From the NCBI GenBank assembly GCA_964627605.1, contig CAZVGZ010000060.1, positions 1 to 11,955 on the forward strand: a stretch of 11,955 nt of DNA, read 5' to 3'. Every line of letters begins with the position of its first letter. The first letter of the stretch is position 1. The position numbers and the translations under genes were made by a program. Shown one piece after another: positions 6,822-11,955 of the stretch. The notes below the pieces were generated by a model. That model did not search any database, was not told the origin of the DNA, and saw only the letters and a list, made by a program, of their open reading frames with translations. Source of the stretch: CAZVGZ01 sp964627605 (lineage in GTDB: Bacteria > Latescibacterota > MWCZ01 > CAZVGZ01).

Positions 6822-7152
6822 GGCGCACCCCCGGGAGTTTTATTGGTCCTGAGCCAGCTTCGCTTCATCTGGGCCGAAGTGATCTGGTGGATCATTGCTT
6901 GGTGAATATCTGAGAGCCATCAAGCATGATCCGAGACATACACACGAGCTGTTCTGTTCTGGACGAGCGTATCTGTTGGCGCAACACGCCAGAACCTCAC
7001 GCACCTCAGGGTACAGGGAGGGTCAGGTGGGGTCAATTACACGAGGGGAAATGACTGAAGGCTGGCGAGCAGTTATCAAGCCCTCTAGCCTACTATGACT
7101 ATCGAGGTGCCAAGAACCCAAACATGGTCCCAAACTGGTTGCGACGGTCCAC
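6822..7152. other. Intergenic region between rpsT and the AsmA-like gene
   Basis: All frames on both strands in most of this 331-base stretch are broken by stops or give unlikely proteins. A short dyad (TGGCG, loop CAACA, CGCCA; 6977-6991) is present without a T-run, so it is not a convincing terminator. The AsmA-operon promoter should lie here but I cannot place a clear -35/-10 pair. A 26-codon frame near the left end is listed separately. Confidence 0.5.
6840..6920 (-). other. 26-codon reading frame just upstream of the AsmA-like gene
   Basis: ATG 6920 to TAA 6840 encodes a protein-like peptide (MALRYSPSND, then PPDHFGPDEAKLAQDQ), ending 18 bases before the AsmA start. No ribosome binding site is visible, and the frame upstream of the ATG is Cys-rich and unconvincing. 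It may be the tail of a deleted gene, a leader peptide, or chance. Confidence 0.15.
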
Positions 7153-7413
7153 TTAGGCCACTGACAACGCTCGGACGTGCTTAGTCAATCGAGATTTGTG
7201 ACGTGCAGCAGCATTCGGGTGTATGATACCCCGGCGTGCAGCGCGATCTATTATCGAGACCACCTGGTCCAAAGCTGTCTGGGCTTCAGGAGCCGCTTCA
7301 GCGGTGCGGACGTTTTTCATGGCGGTTCTAAGGCGGGAACGGTTGCCACGGTTGCGCTGGCGTGCTACGAGGCTTTGGCGATTACGCTTTACTGCGTCTT
7401 TGTGGTTGGCCAC
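7153..7413 (-). CDS. rpsT: 30S ribosomal protein S20 (bS20)
   Basis: The 86-residue, strongly basic product matches bS20 over its full length. It has the N-terminal MANHKDAVKRNRQS, the NRSRLRTAMKNVRTA helix, the ALDQVVSIIDRAARRGIIHPN segment and the C-terminal AARHKSRLTKHV. S20 binds 16S rRNA early in assembly of the small subunit. The start is GTG (7413-7411), with a strong AAGGAGAA Shine-Dalgarno sequence nine bases upstream. A non-ATG start for S20 is also known in enterobacteria (UUG), where it helps translational feedback by S20 on its own mRNA. The gene stands alone here, with a candidate promoter and leader hairpin upstream. No clear rho-independent terminator follows. Confidence 0.97.
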   Translation of the reverse strand: MANHKDAVKRNRQSLVARQRNRGNRSRLRTAMKNVRTAEAAPEAQTALDQVVSIIDRAARRGIIHPNAAARHKSRLTKHVRALSVA

Positions 7414-7455
7414 GTGAGGTTGTTCTCCTTACGAGTTTTTCTCTACGTCACATTT

Positions 7456-7474
7456 CATACGGCTCGCCGTTATG
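7456..7474 (-). promoter_or_regulatory. Leader hairpin upstream of rpsT
   Basis: On the coding strand CAT-A-ACGG-CGAG-CCGT-ATG folds into a seven-pair stem with one bulged A and a CGAG tetraloop. It would lie in the 5' untranslated region, about 40 bases before the S20 start. Such a structure could serve mRNA stability or ribosomal-protein feedback. The structure is seen in the sequence; its role is inferred. Confidence 0.4.
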
Positions 7475-7486
7475 GCTTAGCCATAA
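7470..7486. repeat. Perfect 7+3+7 dyad at the rpsT promoter
   Basis: TTATGGC, a three-base centre, and GCCATAA form a perfect inverted repeat. It abuts the candidate -10 element and spans the expected transcription start, the classic place for an operator. It shares bases with the leader hairpin. No regulator is identified. Confidence 0.45.
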
Positions 7487-7514
7487 GACTACGCATAATG
7501 AAAGTGCGAGTCAA
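7486..7514 (-). promoter_or_regulatory. Candidate sigma70-type promoter for rpsT
   Basis: On the minus strand, TTGACT (7514-7509) is separated by exactly 17 bases from TAGTCT (7491-7486). The -35 is near consensus; the -10 keeps the conserved T-A and final T. The expected start is near 7479, giving a leader of about 65 bases before the S20 GTG. Confidence 0.5.
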
Positions 7515-7714
7515 GCGAGGTGACCGACATGTTTGCGTTCCAGTGAATCGACAACCAGCGATATCGTCAGGATCATGAAGGCCAATCCGACGTCGCTGGC
7601 TGCCAGATCGTGGTCCCACACGACGAGATTCCTCACCGCCCCAAGCCCTTCATCTGCAACCGAGCAGACGCTAAGGTCGCTGGCTGCTAACTCCTTGGCA
7701 ACCATCTGCGCCAC
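7511..7714 (-). CDS. Small hypothetical frame (67 aa) upstream of rpsT, doubtful
   Basis: GTG 7714 (or ATG 7705) opens a frame that reads moderately protein-like: MVAKELAASDLSVCSVADEG, later a hydrophobic stretch GLAFMILTISLVV, then DSLERKHVGHLA. It contains an internal repeat, LAASDL and LAASDV, which comes from a 12-base direct repeat (7592-7603 and 7676-7687). No ribosome binding site or family match is evident, and its stop codon falls inside the rpsT -35 element. It could be a membrane peptide, a decayed gene fragment or chance. Confidence 0.2.
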   Translation of the reverse strand: MAQMVAKELAASDLSVCSVADEGLGAVRNLVVWDHDLAASDVGLAFMILTISLVVDSLERKHVGHLA

Positions 7715-7900
7715 AATACTGGCGCATTCCGCGATGCATCTGGAGTCGGCTCAACTGGCTTGAACGTTCTGCCATGTCCCTACGCAAGATGGCTTGTCAG
7801 TGATGGCGGATGCGGGCAGCAATCATCACAGTATGGGAAACGATGCTCAAAGATGTCTGGCGACATTTGTCAGCTGCGTGTTTGTAGACTCAACACAGGA
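7715..7900. other. Intergenic stretch downstream of murD
   Basis: I see no gene here. A small dyad (ATGTC, TGGC, GACAT, near 7854-7867) lies about 35 bases after the murD stop. It has no T-run, so it is at most a weak candidate for a transcription end. Together with the doubtful frame at 7511-7714 and the rpsT leader, it makes up roughly 490 bases without a confident gene. Confidence 0.4.
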
Positions 7901-9289
7901 CTAAGTAGAGTCCGACAGACCCAGGACACTGGCGGCAAAAATCTCACCGCGCTCAGCAAAGTGGCGAAACTGGTCGTAGCTGGCGCAGGCCGGAGAGAGG
8001 AGAGCAACATCGCCGCTGTTCGCCAGATGAGAAGCCAACTCCACCGCCGATTCAATCGACGATACGTCGTGGATACTATCTTCGGTCATGCCTTCCATGC
8101 GAGCAGCCCGTGCAATCTTTTCTGCTGTAGCGCCCAGTGCGATCAACGCTTTGCTTTTGGCCGCAATCTCAACCCCTAACTCATTGAATTCGATCTTCTT
8201 GTCGTATCCGCCTGCGATCAAGACTATCGGCGCGTCGAACGACCTAAGCGCCATGATAGTCGCCTCTGGCGTCGTTGCGATGGAGTCGTTCACGTAGCGG
8301 ACCCCTTTGACTATCGCCACCGTCTCAAGCCGGTGCTCAATCGGCTCAAAACTTTTGATAGCCTGGCGAATAGTCTCAATCGGAACGCCTAACGAGGAGG
8401 TAGCAGCTACTGCGGCCAGCGTGTTTTCAACGTTGTGAGGTCCGAGAAGCGGAACATACTCGACCGCCAGCACCTCCGCCGGGCCGCCGCCACCGTCAAC
8501 CACGATGGAACCATCAACCACTGCTGCCCCTGGTGTTCCACCGGCCCAAACAACATCGGCTTTGGTTTGAGTGTCCCAACGTCCTACACGTTCGTCTTTT
8601 GCGTTCAATACCGCCAAATCGCCTGAGGTTTGATATGCGAGAATCTGTCGCTTGGCGTCGCAGTAAGACTCGAGAGTGCCATGCCAATCCAGGTGGTTCG
8701 GTGTCAGGTTAGTGACAACCGCAATTTGGGGTGACCATCCAGCCTCGCCCAACCACGTCAGTTGAAAGCTGGAGAGTTCGAGCACAACGGGGACATCGGG
8801 TCGTATCTCGTCCAACCGACTCAGCAGGCTGCCACCGATGTTCCCTCCGACCAGTGTTCGGGGATCATGAGCTTTGAGGATAGCGCCGATGATCCCTGTG
8901 GTTGTGGTCTTGCCATTGCTGCCTGTGACGCCCACTACCGGCGCGGCACACTTCGCGACGAACAGGACGACCTCAGAGGTCAACTTCACCCCAGCGCCCC
9001 TGGCCATCGCCAGATATTCTGAGTGTGGCACTACCGCAGGATTGACCACCACCAGATCAGCGTCTATAAAATCCTGGTCGCGGTGTTCGCCTAGGACCAG
9101 TGTGACAGGAAGATCGCCCAAAGCTTCGAGCGATTCGGCTAGTTGATGGTTGTCTCTAAGGTCGGTAACGGTTACTTGAGCACCATTATCGACCAGGTAC
9201 CGCGTAACGCCGACGCCACCGCCGAAAAGCCCAAGGCCCATCACTGTCACGCGGCGGTCTGAAATGGAAGGTAGGTCGATGGGTGTCAC
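7901..9289 (-). CDS. murD: UDP-N-acetylmuramoyl-L-alanine--D-glutamate ligase
   Basis: The 462-residue product has the three-domain Mur ligase layout. An N-terminal UDP-binding Rossmann-like domain comes first (VMGLGLFGGGVGVTRYL, about 16-32). The central ATPase domain has the P-loop GSNGKTTTT (about 123-131), the NHLDWHGTLE block (198-207) and NDSIATTPEA (334-343). The C-terminal domain has the IAGGYDKK motif and LLSPACASYDQF...RGEIF. MurD adds D-glutamate to UDP-MurNAc-L-Ala in the cytoplasm, an essential step of peptidoglycan synthesis. The length fits the family. The start is GTG 9289, just ten bases after the end of the interrupted SocA-like gene, with no strong Shine-Dalgarno sequence, so translational coupling is possible. 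MurD sits away from the usual mur/fts cluster, since its neighbours here are not division genes. Confidence 0.97.
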   Translation of the reverse strand: MTPIDLPSISDRRVTVMGLGLFGGGVGVTRYLVDNGAQVTVTDLRDNHQLAESLEALGDLPVTLVLGEHRDQDFIDADLVVVNPAVVPHSEYLAMARGAGVKLTSEVVLFVAKCAAPVVGVTGSNGKTTTTGIIGAILKAHDPRTLVGGNIGGSLLSRLDEIRPDVPVVLELSSFQLTWLGEAGWSPQIAVVTNLTPNHLDWHGTLESYCDAKRQILAYQTSGDLAVLNAKDERVGRWDTQTKADVVWAGGTPGAAVVDGSIVVDGGGGPAEVLAVEYVPLLGPHNVENTLAAVAATSSLGVPIETIRQAIKSFEPIEHRLETVAIVKGVRYVNDSIATTPEATIMALRSFDAPIVLIAGGYDKKIEFNELGVEIAAKSKALIALGATAEKIARAARMEGMTEDSIHDVSSIESAVELASHLANSGDVALLSPACASYDQFRHFAERGEIFAASVLGLSDST

Positions 9290-9299
9290 TGGAGGGTGT

Positions 9300-9764
9300 T
9301 TACGCCTCGTTGTCCACGCTGAAATCTATCAGGCCGCCCTTACTGGAATGTTTCCAGGCGGCGTGCTCGCGAACAGCAGCGTGTATGTCTCTTACCATGG
9401 TTCCGAGCCAATGCAACGCCACTTCCTCCAAAATCGCACGTCCGCTGAACCCGAGCACAGCCAGATCGAACTCCTGGGCCGGCTCAAGCACCTACTGGAT
9501 CTCTTTGAACCTATGAATGTCCCGCTCGTGCACCAGACCAGTCTCTGTCCAGCGCTTGACCCACCAATCAGCATCCAACGGTTCGGGACCGTGATGGTTC
9601 TTTTTCAACGGCACATCCAACAGCACACGCCCGTATTTAGCCGAATGGGTGGTTTCGAGATAGAAGAGCAACGCCCAAAGGGAGGTGACGTTTATCTTTT
9701 GATTCTTCGCCCGATCAATAAAGAAAAGTACCGATTGGGCTAGTTTGGACTCGTTCACCGACAT
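9300..9764 (-). pseudogene. SocA/Panacea (DUF4065)-like gene interrupted by an in-frame TAG
   Basis: From ATG 9764 a 90-codon frame ends at TAG 9494-9492. The same frame then continues for 63 more codons to TAA 9302-9300. The first half (KLAQSVLFFIDRAKNQK, then TSLWALLFYLETTHSAKYGR and NHHGPEPLDA) resembles the Panacea/DUF4065 domain: the helical LLYYA-like segment, YG+, and the K-x-GP motif. The second half (EFDLAVLGFSGR, HAAVREHAAWKHSSKGG) fits the C-terminus of the same domain, where a Ser/Thr-x-x-(E/H)-x-x-x-W segment is usual. The single stop between them is most simply a nonsense mutation in a formerly ~154-residue protein. Panacea proteins are known from SocAB and from many toxin-antitoxin pairs. 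No toxin gene is adjacent here. A GTG immediately follows the TAG, so re-initiation or readthrough is possible. GGGGC six bases before the ATG could be its ribosome binding site. Confidence 0.6.
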
Positions 9765-9859
9765 TGAAGCCCCATATCGTCATCTCACATACTTGGCGTA
9801 AGTGCCTTAGATCAAAGGTAAACAGAAAACCGCCTTCAGTGGTATAGTTGTCTCCACGC

Positions 9860-11011
9860 TCATGACGTTAGTCTCTTTACAATACTATTCATGAGCGCCA
9901 CTGTGGCGGTGGTGGAGCCGGTGGGTGCCTTTCCAATAGGATCCACCTCACTAGCTCCAGAGAACATCACAACCTCAGCCTCTCTGCCCAAAGATGAGTC
10001 CGGGTTGTTTGTAAGCGCAAGAAGTGTCGTTCCCCTCTCCAACGCTCGTGGCACAATCCCCATCATCTCCGCTGTTTCGCCGCTGTGGGAATATGCTAAT
10101 GTCACAGTGCCATCCACAATACGCCCAAGATCACCATGAACCCCTTCAGCCGGATCGAGCGCAAAAGCCGGTATCCCCTTCTCATTCAACAGCGCAGCCA
10201 TATATCGACAGCAGTACCCCGGCTTGCCCATTCCAGTGGTCACGATCCGATGTCGCGCTGTGGACAGCGCGGTCAGCATCTTTTCCAATGTAACCCTATC
10301 TTTCACTGTCGCTTCAATCAACGCGTCAATCCCATCTCCCTCCCGCACCAAGCAGTCGAGCGCCTGTTCGGCAGGCGCGAGATAGCTAATCTGCTCTGCA
10401 TCGCCAGCTTTCTGCTGCTTGGCGATCGAGCTTCCAAGCGCGCCTTTGGGGTGATCTTTGACAAAATCTGAGGCTGTGAACCCCATAAAACTTTCGAGGC
10501 CAGAGAGAAGAGCATCCCCCATCGCCAGTGCAAGCAGATCAAGCGCCGAGTCGTCAGAGCTCTCCGGTTCGCCCACTAGTGGTAGCATCGAGCCATTGCG
10601 GCTCCAACTCACCGCTTCAGTCACGGCTGTGGGCGCGATAACATCAATGGATGTGGATGGTGGTACCGTCCTATCAAGGTGCAACAGATTCTGAGACGCA
10701 TCGGATCCGGTCACTACGGCAAGAACGCGATCAGGGGGATCTATGTGCTGTAGAGATGTTCCGCCACCGCCTAAGAGAGGCTCAAAATATGACGGTGTTC
10801 CGGTGCTGGCCAACGATGCCGAAATCTTCTCGGCCAGTGGTGCTGTGCGACCATGGGCGGTGACGACGAGATAAGGAGCGGCTGCGATATCCTCAAAAAT
10901 CGGGCCAAAATATTGCTGTGCGCCTATCTGCGCGGTGTGCGCAGCTTGTGCGCGAAGTGCGCCCGACTGCTCAGAAAGGGATTCGAGAACTTTATCTACA
11001 AAGACCGCCAC
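9860..11011 (-). CDS. Tandem SIS-domain protein, KpsF/GutQ-like sugar-phosphate isomerase
   Basis: This 383-residue protein carries two SIS (phosphosugar-binding) domains. Domain 1 (about residues 25-195) is divergent. HGRTAPLAEKISASLAS replaces the usual G-x-G-(K/R)-S start, VTGSDASQN replaces the usual S-x-SG-x-(T/S) loop, and the end has the KpsF-type ALAMGDALLSGLES and DHPKGALGSSIAK. Domain 2 (about 232-380) is closer to D-arabinose-5-phosphate isomerases: TTGMGKPGYCCRYMAALLN, HGDLGRI, YSHSGETAEM and APTGSTTATVALMNSI. CBS domains, present in KdsD, are absent. SIS enzymes bind or isomerise aldose/ketose phosphates in the cytoplasm. The start is GTG 11011, with GAAGGA about six bases upstream. 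It follows the PfkB kinase by 25 bases, suggesting that the two act on the same sugar phosphate. The reaction cannot be fixed from sequence alone. Confidence 0.8.
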   Translation of the reverse strand: MAVFVDKVLESLSEQSGALRAQAAHTAQIGAQQYFGPIFEDIAAAPYLVVTAHGRTAPLAEKISASLASTGTPSYFEPLLGGGGTSLQHIDPPDRVLAVVTGSDASQNLLHLDRTVPPSTSIDVIAPTAVTEAVSWSRNGSMLPLVGEPESSDDSALDLLALAMGDALLSGLESFMGFTASDFVKDHPKGALGSSIAKQQKAGDAEQISYLAPAEQALDCLVREGDGIDALIEATVKDRVTLEKMLTALSTARHRIVTTGMGKPGYCCRYMAALLNEKGIPAFALDPAEGVHGDLGRIVDGTVTLAYSHSGETAEMMGIVPRALERGTTLLALTNNPDSSLGREAEVVMFSGASEVDPIGKAPTGSTTATVALMNSIVKRLTS

Positions 11012-11036
11012 AGTAATCCTTCATATGTTGGGGTTG

Positions 11037-11955
11037 TCAGTCGATCAGACGGTCGGCTGTCGCCTGGTCTCGCGTGCGGACGATCAGTTTCTTGATTGTG
11101 TCAGCAGGACCAGAGGGGGCGATGGGGAACGCGCCATACTCAGAGCAGCATACCGCAGCGGTTGCATTGGCGAGTGTGCCTAAGTCACTCAACGGCGCCT
11201 CAATCCCCAACCTCAAAATCGCCGCGTTGAGTCCCCCGAAATAGGCATCTCCCGCGCCACCTGGGTCGACGACCTCCAAATCCACACTGTCCAACGGCGT
11301 CACCGGTTCGACATGCACGCTCCCATCGCGCGACAGCACACTGCCATCTGCACCACCCGTAATCGCTGTCAGTCTATATGGACCAAAATCGCGATCTAGA
11401 GCCTCTATCGCCTCACCAAGGTCATCCTTGCCGGTCAGCTCTGTCGCTGCGGCATCACATGGCTTCAGGATGTCCGCTTTGCGCGTCACCTCTTCGTACT
11501 GCTCTGTAGTACCGATATACTCCATGATGCCATTTGACGGCGCAATATCGAGATCGACCGCAACCAGTGTCCCAACCTCTTTGGCTATCTTTTCTATCTC
11601 GATCACAGTGGACAGCGGCAACTGCGAAATCTCAGTCACCACATAATCCGCCGACCTGATCGCCTCGGTACACTTTTCGCGTATGAATTGAGGGGTGGTG
11701 CCAGCGGTGGTACCGAAAAACATAAAAAGAGTTCGTTCAGGCTGCGGATCGACAAAAAAGTCGGTGTAGGGCGACTCTTCACCGTCAACAACCGTAAGAT
11801 GCTCTCTTGCTATCCCAAACCTGTCCATTTCGCTGGTGAGAAACTGGCCATACTCGTCGCTTCCTAGCCTACCAAAGATCCCACCGTTTTGACCCAACTG
11901 GCACGACCAGACGATATTATTGAGAGTGACTCCACCCGCCACAAGCTGTTTGGAT
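11037..11955 (-). CDS. PfkB/ribokinase-family carbohydrate kinase (N-terminus off right edge)
   Basis: The frame is open through the right edge, and about 305 residues are visible. Near its start GGVTLNNIVWSCQLG and FGRLGSDEYGQ match the PfkB substrate-binding region (usually GG-x-x-x-N, then G-x-x-G-x-D-x-x-G). In the C-terminal part VVDPGGAGDAYFGGLNAAIL is the second PfkB signature, with the anion-hole GAGD and its catalytic Asp. Roughly 30-40 N-terminal residues lie beyond the window. The LAR-like and ATP-site segment TAITGGADGSVL is also typical. It phosphorylates a sugar or nucleoside, but the substrate is unknown. The gene is the first visible member of a minus-strand run continuing to the tandem-SIS gene, and its promoter is outside the window. 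Confidence 0.92.
   Translation of the reverse strand, partial: SKQLVAGGVTLNNIVWSCQLGQNGGIFGRLGSDEYGQFLTSEMDRFGIAREHLTVVDGEESPYTDFFVDPQPERTLFMFFGTTAGTTPQFIREKCTEAIRSADYVVTEISQLPLSTVIEIEKIAKEVGTLVAVDLDIAPSNGIMEYIGTTEQYEEVTRKADILKPCDAAATELTGKDDLGEAIEALDRDFGPYRLTAITGGADGSVLSRDGSVHVEPVTPLDSVDLEVVDPGGAGDAYFGGLNAAILRLGIEAPLSDLGTLANATAAVCCSEYGAFPIAPSGPADTIKKLIVRTRDQATADRLID

Noticed and set aside
6977..6991. TGGCG/CGCCA dyad as a terminator for rpsT
   Set aside because: The stem is only five pairs, it lies about 160 bases beyond the S20 stop, and no T-run follows.
6895..7098. 67-codon plus-strand frame between AsmA and rpsT
   Set aside because: There is no ribosome binding site and no family pattern, and it is opposite in direction to all neighbours.
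7177..7578. 133-codon plus-strand frame across rpsT
   Set aside because: It lies antisense to the clearly identified S20 gene and has a Cys/Phe-rich shadow composition.
9264..9743. 159-codon plus-strand frame opposite the SocA-like gene
   Set aside because: It is long only because the minus frame has few complementary stops. It shows no family features, whereas both minus-strand halves fit one domain.

Overview
The window looks like chromosomal DNA from a diderm (Gram-negative type) bacterium. Five genes encode envelope proteins of diderm type: an LptF/LptG-family lipopolysaccharide-export permease, an AsmA-like protein, an outer-membrane beta-barrel protein with a SPOR domain, a MurD cell-wall ligase, and the N-terminus of a SprA-like giant outer-membrane protein. 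The SprA-like protein and the style of the HAD and AsmA proteins suggest the FCB side of the bacterial tree (Latescibacterota, Gemmatimonadota, Marinimicrobia and relatives). That placement is inference from remembered family patterns, not a computed one.

Layout, left to right. The minus-strand start of a SprA-like protein runs off the left edge (1-578). It diverges from a plus-strand LptF/G-family permease (739-2091). The partner permease normally expected next is absent. Instead there are about 690 bases (2092-2784) with unrecognised small reading frames and the 3' end of an IS3-family insertion sequence. That relic stops about 30 bases before the plus-strand SPOR/beta-barrel gene (2785-4365). 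From 4431 on, everything convincing is on the minus strand.

The minus-strand genes form three groups, read in transcription order (right to left). (i) A PfkB-type sugar kinase (cut by the right edge), a tandem-SIS sugar isomerase-like protein, a SocA/Panacea-like gene interrupted by an in-frame TAG, and murD. (ii) Ribosomal protein S20 (rpsT), with its own candidate promoter and leader hairpin. (iii) A short AsmA-like protein, a YesL-type membrane protein and a HAD phosphatase-like hydrolase.

The common theme is envelope building: LPS transport, outer-membrane proteins, peptidoglycan precursor synthesis, and possibly a phosphosugar isomerase/kinase pair. Several loci show decay or rearrangement: the lone LptF/G gene with a vestigial coupled start, the IS3 relic, the shortened AsmA gene with a probable frameshift near an A9 run, and the amber-interrupted Panacea-like gene. 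I see no convincing CRISPR array, tRNA, rRNA, phage module or complete defence system. The most distinctive items are the tandem-SIS/PfkB pair, the SPOR plus beta-barrel architecture, and the amber-interrupted SocA-like gene placed 10 bases ahead of murD.
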